Shown piece by piece: positions 22,403 to 31,190 of a stretch of 37,670 bases of DNA (position 1 is the first letter of the stretch; each line of letters opens with the position of its first letter). The stretch spans positions 1 through 37,670 of the forward strand of contig DASYQV010000109.1 in the NCBI GenBank assembly GCA_036005125.1, given 5' to 3'. The position numbers were made by a program, and so were the translations under genes. The notes beneath the pieces are model-generated. The model ran no database searches. It had not been told where the DNA came from and saw only the letters and a program-made list of their open reading frames with translations. Origin of the DNA: DASYQV01 sp036005125 (lineage in GTDB: Bacteria; Acidobacteriota; Vicinamibacteria; Vicinamibacterales; UBA2999).

Positions 22403-22909
22403 ATGCATGATGCATTGATGATCTATTTCAATGGGGAGAAGAACGCCGGACTGTTTCTCGCGGGAATCGGCCTCGCGGAGCTCGCTGCCGCGGCGCTTCT
22501 GTTCCGACAGGACCTCCGCTCGCTGGCGGCGACGATCGGTGTCCTTGCGCTGGCGGAAATCGCCCTCGGTGTCGGCCTTTACCTGCGCACGGATCCGCAG
22601 GTCGGCCGACTCGTCTCCCAGCTCGGTGCGGAGCCGGCGCGCTTCTATACGGACGAAGGCGCGCGTATGGCCCTCGTCCAACGGAATTTCGTCATCGTCC
22701 AATACGTCGAGCTGGCGGTCGTCATCGGGTCGGCGATCGTGGCCATCGCTCAAAAGGCGCGGCCCGGGCTCACCGGCATCGCGCTCGGCCTCGTGGTCAG
22801 CGCCGCGTTCCTGCTGGCGTTCGACGTCGTGGCGGAGAGCCGGGGCGAGGCCTACCTGGCTGCTATTACGGGGGATGCGGAACGTTATTCCGCGTCACAT
22901 CCGGGGTAA
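22403..22909 (+). CDS. Four-helix membrane protein, unknown function
   Basis: 168 residues starting MHDALMIYFNGEKNAGLFLAG, after an excellent ribosome site GGGAGGAG (7 nt). Four membrane segments are evident: NAGLFLAGIGLAELAAAALLF, LAATIGVLALAEIALGVGLYL, NFVIVQYVELAVVIGSAIVAIA and GLTGIALGLVVSAAFLLAFDVV. A soluble amphipathic stretch with RTDPQVGRLVSQ lies between helices 2 and 3. No enzymatic motif is seen and I do not recognise the family. An upstream in-frame start would force translation of the nested palindrome and is rejected. Confidence 0.7.
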   Translation: MHDALMIYFNGEKNAGLFLAGIGLAELAAAALLFRQDLRSLAATIGVLALAEIALGVGLYLRTDPQVGRLVSQLGAEPARFYTDEGARMALVQRNFVIVQYVELAVVIGSAIVAIAQKARPGLTGIALGLVVSAAFLLAFDVVAESRGEAYLAAITGDAERYSASHPG

Positions 22910-23020
22910 AATCCGCTGCCGGAGGGCGCTGAGACGGCGGAGGGCGCCGAGTGAGAAGGCGGAGTGCGCTGAGACGACGCTCACGCAGGCGATTGCAGAG
23001 GAGCAGAGATCGCCGGGCTC

Positions 23021-23143
23021 AAACCTTCAACTTAAGCCTTTGACCTAAACTTATGACCTAAACCTTATGACCTAAACCTTATGACCTAGACTTATGACCT
23101 AAACCTTTGACCTGACCTTTGCCCTTTGACCTTTGACCTTTGA
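23021..23143. repeat. ACCTTTG / ACCTTATG heptamer array
   Basis: More than fifteen 7-bp units related to GACCTTT, including 14-bp super-units with CTTATGACCTAAAC, run almost to the ribosome site of the PQQ dehydrogenase gene. The unit is the same as in the array before the Fur-rubrerythrin gene, in the same orientation to the downstream start. Confidence 0.8.
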
Positions 23144-23154
23144 ATGGGAGACAC

Positions 23155-25227
23155 ATGATGCCGAAGTTCGGTCGATGGTTTGTACGCCTTGGCCCGGCGC
23201 TGGGCCTGATTGTGCTGATGACCATGCCGGTCGTCGGGCAGAAGGCGCAACCGCAGCGCCCGGGTGAATGGCCTACGTACGGCGCGGATTTGAAAAGCAC
23301 GCGCTATCGGCCCCTGGATCAGATCAATGCCAGCAACTTCAGCAAGCTCGAAGTCGCGTGGCGCTTCAAGACCGACAACCTCGGGCCGACTCGCGAGTTC
23401 AATCTGCAGTCGACGCCGCTGGTGGTCAACGGCGTGTTGTACTCGACCGCCGGCACCAGACGCGCCGTCGTCGCGCTCGATCCCGCCAGCGGCGAGCTGA
23501 AATGGGTCTACAGCTACGATGAAGGGCCGCGCGGCGAAGCCGCGCCTCGCCGGCTGTCCGGCCGCGGTCTCTCATATTGGACCGACGGCAAGGAAGAACG
23601 CATCATCTACGTCACGCCCGGTTATCACATGATCGCGCTCGATGCGAAGACGGGTCGTCCCATTCCCAGCTTCGGCAAGGGCGGCATCGTCGACTTGAAG
23701 CTCGAGGATGATCAGGCGATGGACCTGATCACCGGCGAGATCGGGTTGCACGCCACTCCTCTTGTCGTCCGCGATGTCGTCGTGGTCGGGGCCGCGCACC
23801 TTCCCGGCACCGCGCCGAAGAGCCGTCGCAACGAGAAGGGATTCGTTCGCGGGTACGACGTGCGGACGGGCAAGCGGCTCTGGATCTTCCACACCATTCC
23901 GCGCCTCGGCGAGTTCGGCAACGAAACGTGGCTGGAGGAGTCGTGGTCGTACACGGGCAACACGGGGGTGTGGGCGCAGATGTCGGCCGACGAAGAGCTC
24001 GGCCTCGTCTACGTGCCCACGGAGGCGCCCACCGGCGACTACTACGGCGGCCATCGTAAGGGATCCAACCTGTTTGCCGACACGCTCCTGGCGCTCGACC
24101 ACAGGACCGGCAAGCGCGTCTGGCACTACCAGTTGCTTCATCACGACATCTGGGATTGGGACATTCCGTGCGCACCCATCCTGGCGGACCTCAACGTCAA
24201 CGGGAAGGTCATCAAAGCCATCGCCCAGCCCACCAAGCAGGCGTGGGTCTACGTGTTTGACCGCACCAACGGCCGGCCCGTGTGGCCATTCGAGGAGCGG
24301 CCGGTCGAGCAAGGCACGGTGCCCGACGAGTGGTACTCGCCCACGCAGCCGTTCGTCACCAAGCCTCCTGCGTTCGACCGGCAGGGCGTGTCGCCGGATG
24401 ATCTGATTGACTTCACGCCCGAGTTGCATGCCGAGGCTGTCGAGATCGCGAAGCTGTACAAGCTCGGGCCAATCTTCACGCCCCTCGTCGCCAGCAAATG
24501 GGAAGGGCCGCGGGCGACGCTGATGCTGCCGGCCGCAACCGGCGGCGCGAACTGGCAGGGCGGCGCGCTCGATCCCGAGACGAACATGTTCTACATCTTC
24601 TCGAATACGAACATCAGTGCCCTCGGGCTCATCAGCGATCCCAAGCGCTCGGATATGAACTTCATCGGCGGCCAGGCGCGAAATCCCAACCCGCCGCCGC
24701 CAGCTGAGGGGTCGACGCCGCCCGCGCCTGGCGCCGGTGCTGGCGGTGGCGGAGGCGGCGGTGGCGAGGGCGGCGGCGCCGGGGTCACCGTACGCGGCCT
24801 GCCGCTCGTGAAACCGCCCTACGGACGAATCACGGCGCTCGATCTGAACAAGGGCGATCTCGTCTGGCAGATTGCGCACGGTGATACGCCGGACAACATC
24901 AAGAACCATCCGGCGCTGAAAGGGCTGAACATCCCGCGCACCGGCCGTCAGGGACGGATTGGGGTCCTGGTGACGAAGTCGCTCGTGATTGCGGGCGAGG
25001 GCGGTTTCGTCACGCTGCCGTCCGGCCAGCGCGGCGCAATGCTGCGAGCGTACGACAAGGCGACGGGAAATGAGCTCGGCGCGGTGCCGATGCCCGCTCC
25101 GCAGACCGGATCGCCGATGACATACATGATCAATGACAAGCAGTACCTCGTGGTCGCTATCGGCGGCGGCGGGTACTCCAGTGAACTGGTAGCGTTCACG
25201 CTGCCGAAGGAGAAGGTCACGCAATGA
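23155..25227 (+). CDS. PQQ-dependent quinoprotein dehydrogenase (glucose-dehydrogenase-like)
   Basis: 690 residues with a signal peptide (hydrophobic GPALGLIVLMTMPVVGQ). It begins EWPTYGADLKSTRYRPLDQIN, the standard opening of membrane-type PQQ dehydrogenases. An eight-bladed propeller follows with WxW docking motifs such as YDVRTGKRLWIFHTIP, LLALDHRTGKRVWHYQLLHHDIWDWDIPCAP and DLNKGDLVWQIAHGDTP. A low-complexity Pro/Gly loop (PPPPAEGSTPPAP then a G8 run, about residues 520-550) interrupts the C-terminal third. There is no CxxCH, so it is not a quinohaemoprotein and must pass electrons to another carrier or quinone. The second ATG (23158) has slightly better spacing from GGGAG. Its stop overlaps the next start as ATGA. 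Confidence 0.9.
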   Translation: MMPKFGRWFVRLGPALGLIVLMTMPVVGQKAQPQRPGEWPTYGADLKSTRYRPLDQINASNFSKLEVAWRFKTDNLGPTREFNLQSTPLVVNGVLYSTAGTRRAVVALDPASGELKWVYSYDEGPRGEAAPRRLSGRGLSYWTDGKEERIIYVTPGYHMIALDAKTGRPIPSFGKGGIVDLKLEDDQAMDLITGEIGLHATPLVVRDVVVVGAAHLPGTAPKSRRNEKGFVRGYDVRTGKRLWIFHTIPRLGEFGNETWLEESWSYTGNTGVWAQMSADEELGLVYVPTEAPTGDYYGGHRKGSNLFADTLLALDHRTGKRVWHYQLLHHDIWDWDIPCAPILADLNVNGKVIKAIAQPTKQAWVYVFDRTNGRPVWPFEERPVEQGTVPDEWYSPTQPFVTKPPAFDRQGVSPDDLIDFTPELHAEAVEIAKLYKLGPIFTPLVASKWEGPRATLMLPAATGGANWQGGALDPETNMFYIFSNTNISALGLISDPKRSDMNFIGGQARNPNPPPPAEGSTPPAPGAGAGGGGGGGGEGGGAGVTVRGLPLVKPPYGRITALDLNKGDLVWQIAHGDTPDNIKNHPALKGLNIPRTGRQGRIGVLVTKSLVIAGEGGFVTLPSGQRGAMLRAYDKATGNELGAVPMPAPQTGSPMTYMINDKQYLVVAIGGGGYSSELVAFTLPKEKVTQ

Positions 25228-25724
25228 TCACGATGGCGGGTCCGCTGATCGACGAGCTGACGCGCGAGGCGGCGACCACACGACGGGTGCTCGAACGCGT
25301 TCCCGAGGACAAGCTCTCGTGGAAGCCGCACGCGAAATCGATGTCCCTGGGCGAGCTCGCGTTGCACGTCGCGCAGACGCCCGGGGGCGTGGCCGAACTT
25401 ATCAGCCGGCCTGAAGCCGAGCCTCCTCGGTTTCAGCGGCCCGAGGCGAAGTCGCGGGCCGAGCTGCTCACCGCGCTGGATGAGAGCGTCGCGACGGCAC
25501 AATCGAAGCTCGCGGCGTGGAGCGACAGCGATCTGCTGGCCGAATGGAAGCTGAAGGGTGGTGGCAAGACGCTGATGACGGTACCGCGGGTCGGCATGAT
25601 CCGTTCGATCATGCTCAACCACTGGTATCACCATCGCGGCCAGCTGCTCGTGTACTTGCGGCTGCTCGACGTGCCGGTGCCGTCGGTGTACGGGCCGAGC
25701 GCTGACGAGAATCCGTTCGCCTGA
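25224..25724 (+). CDS. DinB-family protein
   Basis: 166 residues of the DinB/YfiT four-helix bundle, a metal-binding fold shared with bacillithiol and mycothiol transferases. The histidine triad is visible: ELALHVAQTPGG and the NHWYHHRGQL motif (two histidines). The typical closing segment LVYLRLLDVPVPSVYGPSADE follows. The reaction is unknown; such proteins often act as thiol S-transferases or remain uncharacterised. The 4-bp ATGA overlap with the PQQ dehydrogenase indicates translational coupling. Confidence 0.88.
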   Translation: MITMAGPLIDELTREAATTRRVLERVPEDKLSWKPHAKSMSLGELALHVAQTPGGVAELISRPEAEPPRFQRPEAKSRAELLTALDESVATAQSKLAAWSDSDLLAEWKLKGGGKTLMTVPRVGMIRSIMLNHWYHHRGQLLVYLRLLDVPVPSVYGPSADENPFA

Positions 25725-25743
25725 TGTCGGACCGGGGGTCTAG

Positions 25744-25818
25744 TCCAAGGCGGCAAAACTGCTCGGGCCCAGTCGCCAGCAGCTCTACGTACGGCTGCGC
25801 CAGCACGGTCTCGAATAG
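25744..25818 (+). pseudogene. Fis-type HTH tail of an NtrC-like regulator (remnant)
   Basis: Twenty-four codons read SKAAKLLGPSRQQLYVRLRQ then HGLE and a stop. This is the recognition helix of the Fis/HTH_8 domain that ends sigma-54 response regulators (consensus AAxxLGISRxxLxxRLxxxGL). An in-frame stop lies immediately before it, so nothing of the AAA+ domain remains. It sits between the DinB gene and the next start. Confidence 0.65.
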
Positions 25819-25824
25819 CGAACG

Positions 25825-28323
25825 ATGATGCCGGCAGTGTCGGGCAGCGGATTCAAGACGCTCGACGATGTGGGGCCGGAAGACAGGCCGTCGATCGGCG
25901 GCAAGGCGTTCAACTGCGCGCTGTTGCGGCAGGCGGGATTCCCCGTACCGGATGGCCTCATCGTGCCTGTCACGGCAAACGACGAGGCGCTGAAACAACT
26001 GGAGGTCGATCCCTGGCTGAACGCATTGCCTCCCGACGCGCTCTTTGCCGTCCGCTCGTCCGGCATCGAAGAGGACAGCCAAGGACAGTCGTTCGCGGGT
26101 ATCCATGAGACGCGTCTGAACATCGACCGGGCGGGGCTGCCCGAGGCCGTGCTCGCGTGCCGGCGATCGGCCGGATCGCCCCAGGCACTCGAATATCGCC
26201 GCGCGCGGGGACTCTCATCCGATGCGATCGGCATCGGCGTGCTCGTCCAGCGCATGGTTGCGGCGGTGACCTCGGGCGTCGCGTTCACGACGAACCCGGT
26301 TACCGGGTCCGACGAGCTGGTCATCAACAGCTCCTGGGGCCTTGGTGAGGCTGTTGTCGCCGGCCAGGTCGATCCCGACGAGTTCATCGTGCGCAAAGCC
26401 GACCGGGCGCGGCTCGCGACGCGCCTCGGCGCGAAGGGCGGCGCCGCCGCTCCATCGTCGTCCTTGACTGACGCGCAGATCGAGGCGCTCGCGGCGCTCC
26501 TCGTTCGGATCGAGCAGCATTACGGCGCGCCGCAGGACGTCGAATGGTGCCACGACGAGGAGCAGTTCTGGATCGTGCAGTCGCGTCCGGTGACCACGGC
26601 TCGAACGTCGAGTGCGTCCGAACCGACCCTGGCGGAGGCGGATATCGAGTGGACCCGCGCGAATCTCATCGAGGTGTTGCCGGATCAGACTTCGCCTCTG
26701 GCCCGGGATGCCATCGCGGAGATGCTCAATCTTTCCTATCGACGCTACATGGGACGGCTGCTCGCCCCCGAATCGGTCCTCGGGCCGATGGTGAAAGCCT
26801 TCCACGGCCGTCTGTATTTCAACCTCTCGCAACAGCGTCACCTGTTCACGGTGAGCCGTTTTCCGCCGGCCGACCTGATGCGCGCGCTCGGTCACGGCGA
26901 GCGGATTCGACCGGAGGACGAGATCGTCCCGCGCGTTCCGCTCGGCAAACGGCTTCGATATCTGCCGGACATGGTGAGAGTCGGTGTCGCGACCTTGAGG
27001 GCTCCGCAGATTTTCCGCCGCCACCAGGAGCGCATGCGCCAGGTCGTTGCCCGTCTGGGTGCGGGTGATCCTCGAACGATGTCCGATCGCGAGGTGTGGG
27101 ATGTCATCGCCTGGTGGAAGGACGCGGCGCCGGATCACATCGAGGTCGTTTTCGTCATGGGCTCGGTGGCCTTTTACCACACAGGAGTGAGGAAAGCGTG
27201 CGAGAAGGTCGGGTTCCCGCACGAGCGGTTGATGTATTCAGAACTCGCCGCGGGCGAACGCTCTGTGAGCACCGAGCAGGCGATTGCGCTCGTCGCGCTC
27301 GCCGAGCTCGCACGCCACGAGCCGCGAAGCGCCGACTATCTGCGGACGGCCACCACGTTCGCGGGATATCGCGAGGCGCTCGCCGGCACGCGGTTCCTCG
27401 ACGCCCTGGATCGTTTTCTCGATTCGTACGGCCATCGCGGGAGGTACGAATCGGATTGGGCGCTGCCGCGGTATCGCGAAGATCCCTCGCCGCTCTTGTA
27501 CGCCGTCGGGATGCATCTGCAGGGCCCGCCTGAAGATCTGAGCGCTCGCGACGCGGCTCGAGCACGTGAGGCCGCCGACGCATGGCGCGATTTCGAATCC
27601 CATCTCACCTGGTGGCAGCGCCACACGCTGCTGAGACGCGTGCGCCGCACGATACGACGGCTCAAACAGCACTACCTGTGGCGCGAGCACGTCCGCTCGG
27701 ATCTGGCTCGGGCACTGTGGTACATCCGCGTATGGCACCTGACGCTCGCCGATCGCTTCGTGCATCGCGGGTGGGTCGATCGCCGCGACGACTATTTCCT
27801 TCTGCTGTCGCACGAGATCGGCGCGGTGATCGATGGGCGGTCCGACCCCGATCGATTGCGGACGATTGCGAGCGAGCGCGCCCGGGAGCTCGCCGACCGG
27901 AAGCACGTTCGGATGCCGCTGTGGATGCGGGAGTCGGAGTTGCCGGCGCTGCTTCGTGCGCCCAACGTGCACGCATCGGGGGACGAGGAGCTCGTCGGCC
28001 TCTGTGTGAGCCGCGGGTGCGTCGAGGGCGAGGTTGTCGTGATGCGCGATGCGGCAGAGTTCGCGCGGATGAAGCGAGGCGCCATTCTCGTGGCGCCCGC
28101 CACCGACCCGTCGTGGACCCCGCTCTTCACGCTGGCCGCCGGTGTCATTGTCGAGATCGGCGGCGTCCTCTCGCACGCCTCGACGATAGCCCGTGAATAC
28201 GGCCTGCCCGCCCTGGCCAACGTGAAGGACGCCACACGGATACTCCGCGACGGAGACCGGGTGCGACTCGACGCGAGCGCCGGCCGCGCGGTCCGACTTG
28301 GCACTCGTACGCCGGGTCTTTAG
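25825..28323 (+). CDS. PEP-utilising enzyme, rifampin-phosphotransferase / PpsA-like
   Basis: 832 residues in three parts. Residues about 10-280 form a PPDK_N ATP-grasp domain: SIGGKAFNCALLRQAGFPVP, FAVRSSGIEEDS, QSFAGIHET, SGVAFTTNPVTG, NSSWGLGEAVV and WIVQSRPV. Residues about 290-735 are a mainly helical, family-specific domain. The C-terminal swivelling phosphohistidine domain has GAILVAPATDPSWTPLFTLAAG and GGVLSHASTIAREYG, with His784 as the phosphate carrier. There is no PEP/pyruvate TIM barrel, which separates it from true PEP synthase. This ATP-grasp/middle/His order is that of rifampin phosphotransferase, which inactivates rifamycins, and of related enzymes of unknown substrate. The last codons and stop lie inside a REP-like palindrome. 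Confidence 0.82.
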   Translation: MMPAVSGSGFKTLDDVGPEDRPSIGGKAFNCALLRQAGFPVPDGLIVPVTANDEALKQLEVDPWLNALPPDALFAVRSSGIEEDSQGQSFAGIHETRLNIDRAGLPEAVLACRRSAGSPQALEYRRARGLSSDAIGIGVLVQRMVAAVTSGVAFTTNPVTGSDELVINSSWGLGEAVVAGQVDPDEFIVRKADRARLATRLGAKGGAAAPSSSLTDAQIEALAALLVRIEQHYGAPQDVEWCHDEEQFWIVQSRPVTTARTSSASEPTLAEADIEWTRANLIEVLPDQTSPLARDAIAEMLNLSYRRYMGRLLAPESVLGPMVKAFHGRLYFNLSQQRHLFTVSRFPPADLMRALGHGERIRPEDEIVPRVPLGKRLRYLPDMVRVGVATLRAPQIFRRHQERMRQVVARLGAGDPRTMSDREVWDVIAWWKDAAPDHIEVVFVMGSVAFYHTGVRKACEKVGFPHERLMYSELAAGERSVSTEQAIALVALAELARHEPRSADYLRTATTFAGYREALAGTRFLDALDRFLDSYGHRGRYESDWALPRYREDPSPLLYAVGMHLQGPPEDLSARDAARAREAADAWRDFESHLTWWQRHTLLRRVRRTIRRLKQHYLWREHVRSDLARALWYIRVWHLTLADRFVHRGWVDRRDDYFLLLSHEIGAVIDGRSDPDRLRTIASERARELADRKHVRMPLWMRESELPALLRAPNVHASGDEELVGLCVSRGCVEGEVVVMRDAAEFARMKRGAILVAPATDPSWTPLFTLAAGVIVEIGGVLSHASTIAREYGLPALANVKDATRILRDGDRVRLDASAGRAVRLGTRTPGL

Positions 28324-28330
28324 ACCCGGC
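28311..28330. repeat. REP-like palindrome overlapping a stop codon
   Basis: GCCGGGTCTTTAGACCCGGC is a 20-nt palindrome (9-bp arms) whose centre supplies the TAG stop of the PEP-utilising enzyme. An identical copy lies 218 bp downstream. It probably also acts as a terminator. Confidence 0.75.
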
Positions 28331-28523
28331 CCGCTTGAATCACGCGCGCAGTTCTGAGGGTGTACGCCTGGGACGCCGAAAGCGTTATACACAAATGGGT
28401 CCGGACCGGCGCCGCAGGTGTGCGAAGTTCGTCAACTGAGCTGAGCCGTACGCTTGTGGCCGGGAACGCGGTAACATCACCGGCCGGTGGGCGCCGCCCT
28501 GGCGTCGGCGGGGTTAAACAGTA

Positions 28524-28588
28524 CGTAGGCCGGGTCTTTAGACCCGGCGTCGCGGCGTCGTGCGCCGCATCTAAAGATGCGGCCTACG
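28524..28588. repeat. Composite REP-like element (two palindromes in inverted arrangement)
   Basis: CGTAGGCC plus the palindrome 28529-28548 faces a second palindrome, GCCGCATCTAAAGATGCGGC (28564-28583), plus GGCCTACG. The two are mirror images around an 15-bp spacer, like a bacterial interspersed mosaic element. It abuts the kinase gene start. Confidence 0.75.
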
Positions 28589-28600
28589 AAAAACCGATCA

Positions 28601-31156
28601 ATGAACGGGAAACAGAATTCGGTTGTCGCCTTGATCGAGTCGGTCGCTGACGGCGGCTCGATCGATTGGGAAGCGATAGAGGCATCGGCGGCCGACGAGC
28701 AGCAGCGTCGGCTCATCGGACACCTCCGTCTGGTGGCGGGCGTCTCGGAAGTACACCGGTCGACGCTTTCAGAGGAGTTATCGGTCTCGCCTGTACCATC
28801 GCTCCATGGCGTGAGGGGAATGCTCCAATGGGGGCATCTGCTGCTGCTCGAGCGGATTGGCGAGGGCACGTTCGGCGAGGTGTACCGGGCGCGGGATCTG
28901 TGGCTCGACTGCGAGGTTGCGCTGAAGCTGCTCAAGGCCGGCAGCGGCGGGCACGTGCCTGCCTCGGGCGTGCTCGACGAACCGCGAAGGCTGGCCCTCG
29001 TGCGCCATCCGAATGTCGTCCGCGTGTATGGTGCGGACATGCACGACGGCCGGGTCGGCCTCTGGATGGAGTTCGTCCGCGGCCGCACCCTGAGCACCAT
29101 GCTTGCCGAGCATGGGCCGTGGAGCGCGAACGAGGCGGCAGTTGTCGGACAAGAGATCTGCCGGGCTCTCGCCGCGGTTCACGGCGCCGGTCTCGTCCAC
29201 GGCGACGTCAAGGCGCAGAATGTCATGCGCGAGTCGGGCGGCCGTTTCGTCCTGATGGACTTCGGCGCGGGCCGGTTCAGCGACCGACATCCCGGCCTCG
29301 CGCGCGCCGCCGGCACGCCGCTGTATCTGGCCCCGGAGGTGCTCCTGGGAGGTCATGCCACGGTTCAGAGCGACCTCTACGCTCTGGGCGTGCTTCTCTA
29401 TCTGCTCGTCACCGGCTCCTATCCGGTCCAGGGTGCCTCGATGGAGCAGCTGATCGCGGCGCACGCCGGCGGCCAGCGGCGGAACCTGCGCGACGCACGA
29501 CCGGACCTGCCCGATTCATTCGTCGAAGCCGTCGAGCGCGCGCTCGAACCGGACTCCGGTCGCCGGTTCGCTACCGCCGGAGACATGCTGGCGGTCTTCA
29601 GCCGCGCCGACTTCAGGCACACCTCGGCCCACAGCTCACCGGCAACCCCTGCGGCACCATCACGTGTCCGGCGTTGGACCGTGTCCCTGGTCGCGGCCGT
29701 CTGCGTGCTCGCGCTCGCCGGCGCTTTCGGCTACTGGTGGTCGTCTCGAACGGATTCGGGCGTCGCGCACGCGGCGGTGCAGCTTGTCGCGGTGCTGCCA
29801 TTCGAAGATCTGAGCGGCACCGACGCCTATCTCTCCGACGGGCTGACGGAGGCGCTCACACAGGAGTTGTCGACGGCGGGCCCGCTCAAGGTGACCGCCC
29901 GCACGTCGGTCGCGCGGCTGGTCGCCCAGAACGTCACCCTGCCGCAGATTGCGCGAACACTGAACGCGGACGCGGTGATCGAGGGGTCCGTGTTGAAAAC
30001 GGGGCCCGATGTGCGCGTCAACGTCCGGGTGATTCACGCGGGCAGCAACGCCGCCATATGGGCGAGCACGTTCGACCGGACCTCGTCCGACCTGGCCTTC
30101 CTGCAGCGGGACATCGCTCGCGCTATCGCATCGGCCTTGCAACTGGCGCTCTATCCGCGAGCGGTGGAGCGCTGGCAGCAGCAGGGCCGCGTTGACGAGG
30201 TCGCGTACGACGCGTATCTTCGCGGCCGGTTCGAACGGCGCAAGGCCACGCAGGCCTCGACGGAGGCCGCGCTCGAGCAGTTCCGCCGATCGGTGACCCG
30301 GGATCCGAAATATGCTCCGCCGCGCGCGGCAATGGCCGAATGTTACCTGCGACTCGGCGAGGACTTCGCCTCGATGCCGGCGGCCGAGGCCGCCCGCCTG
30401 GCGAAGGCCGCCGTCGCCGATGCGCTCGATATCGACGGGAACCTCGCGAACGCACACAGCGTGCTTGCCACGATCAAATATCAGCTCGATTGGGATTTTG
30501 CCGGAGCCGAGCAGCAGTTCGAGCGTGCGATCCAACTGGATCCGAGCGCGGTCGAGACGCGTCTCGAGTACGCCACGTTTCTGTCTTCCCGCGGGCGATC
30601 GGCCGAGGCGCTCGCGCACCTCTCGCTCGCACGCGAGCTCGATCCGCTGTCCGCCATGGTCGCTGACACGGCAGCCAAAGTCTACTATCACGCCCGGCAA
30701 TACGACCGCGCCACCTCCGAGCTGCGGCGCACCATTCAGCTCGAGCCGACGGCAAACTCGGCGTACGTCGGGCTCGGGCGTGTCTTCAGCGCCATGGGGC
30801 GTTACGACGAGGCCATCGCCGAGTACAAACGCGCTTCGGCAAATTCGGCCGGCCACCCGTATTTCGAAGCCGAGATCGCGCAGGCCGAGCTCGCGGCCGG
30901 CCGCACGGCACAGGGACGCCGCCGCCTGGCGGCGCTGCGCGCGGAGTACGGACGCGGACCGTCGCAGATCACCCCCTACATGCTCGCACTGACCTACGCG
31001 CGGCTCGATCGCAATGAAGCGTTCGCCTGGCTGGACCGTGACTTCGTGGCCCGATCATCCCGTGTCCTGACGCTCAAAGTCGATCCACGCGCCGATCCGC
31101 TGCGGTCGGACCCGCGCTTTTCCACGTTCATCAAAAAACTCGGCCTGGAACCGTGA
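28601..31156 (+). CDS. Membrane Ser/Thr kinase with TolB-like and TPR sensor domain
   Basis: 851 residues. After about 75 residues without a known domain comes a Hanks-type kinase: LLLLERIGEGTFGEVYRARD (glycine loop), CEVALKLLK (Lys109), LVHGDVKAQN (Asp202; HGD replaces HRD), MDFGAG (Asp220) and GTPLYLAPEV. A single membrane helix follows (VSLVAAVCVLALAGAFGYWW, about 361-380). The outer part starts LVAVLPFEDLSGTDAYLSDGLTEALTQ, the TolB-like opening of acidobacterial kinases, then has several TPR repeats (for example FERAIQLDPSAVETRLEYATFL and LRRTIQLEPTANSAYVGLGRVF). The HGD form means a non-RD kinase without activation-loop control. The start is placed at the second ATG, outside the REP-like element. 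Two micro-proteins follow 34 bp later. Confidence 0.88.
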   Translation: MNGKQNSVVALIESVADGGSIDWEAIEASAADEQQRRLIGHLRLVAGVSEVHRSTLSEELSVSPVPSLHGVRGMLQWGHLLLLERIGEGTFGEVYRARDLWLDCEVALKLLKAGSGGHVPASGVLDEPRRLALVRHPNVVRVYGADMHDGRVGLWMEFVRGRTLSTMLAEHGPWSANEAAVVGQEICRALAAVHGAGLVHGDVKAQNVMRESGGRFVLMDFGAGRFSDRHPGLARAAGTPLYLAPEVLLGGHATVQSDLYALGVLLYLLVTGSYPVQGASMEQLIAAHAGGQRRNLRDARPDLPDSFVEAVERALEPDSGRRFATAGDMLAVFSRADFRHTSAHSSPATPAAPSRVRRWTVSLVAAVCVLALAGAFGYWWSSRTDSGVAHAAVQLVAVLPFEDLSGTDAYLSDGLTEALTQELSTAGPLKVTARTSVARLVAQNVTLPQIARTLNADAVIEGSVLKTGPDVRVNVRVIHAGSNAAIWASTFDRTSSDLAFLQRDIARAIASALQLALYPRAVERWQQQGRVDEVAYDAYLRGRFERRKATQASTEAALEQFRRSVTRDPKYAPPRAAMAECYLRLGEDFASMPAAEAARLAKAAVADALDIDGNLANAHSVLATIKYQLDWDFAGAEQQFERAIQLDPSAVETRLEYATFLSSRGRSAEALAHLSLARELDPLSAMVADTAAKVYYHARQYDRATSELRRTIQLEPTANSAYVGLGRVFSAMGRYDEAIAEYKRASANSAGHPYFEAEIAQAELAAGRTAQGRRRLAALRAEYGRGPSQITPYMLALTYARLDRNEAFAWLDRDFVARSSRVLTLKVDPRADPLRSDPRFSTFIKKLGLEP

Positions 31157-31190
31157 GGAGTGGCGGTATCATGCGCGGCTGGAGGACCGC

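Noticed and set aside
22920..22980. GGAGNGCGCTGAGAC repeats after the membrane-protein gene
   Set aside because: Copies recur at uneven spacings (18 and 22 bp), not at a 7-bp period, so they were not counted with the heptamer arrays.
23572..25224. Minus-strand open frame of 550 codons
   Set aside because: Antisense to the PQQ dehydrogenase; composition typical of a shadow frame.
28454..28477. Promoter for the kinase gene (TTGTGG ... TAACAT)
   Set aside because: Spacing of 12 bp is too short for a sigma-70 promoter.
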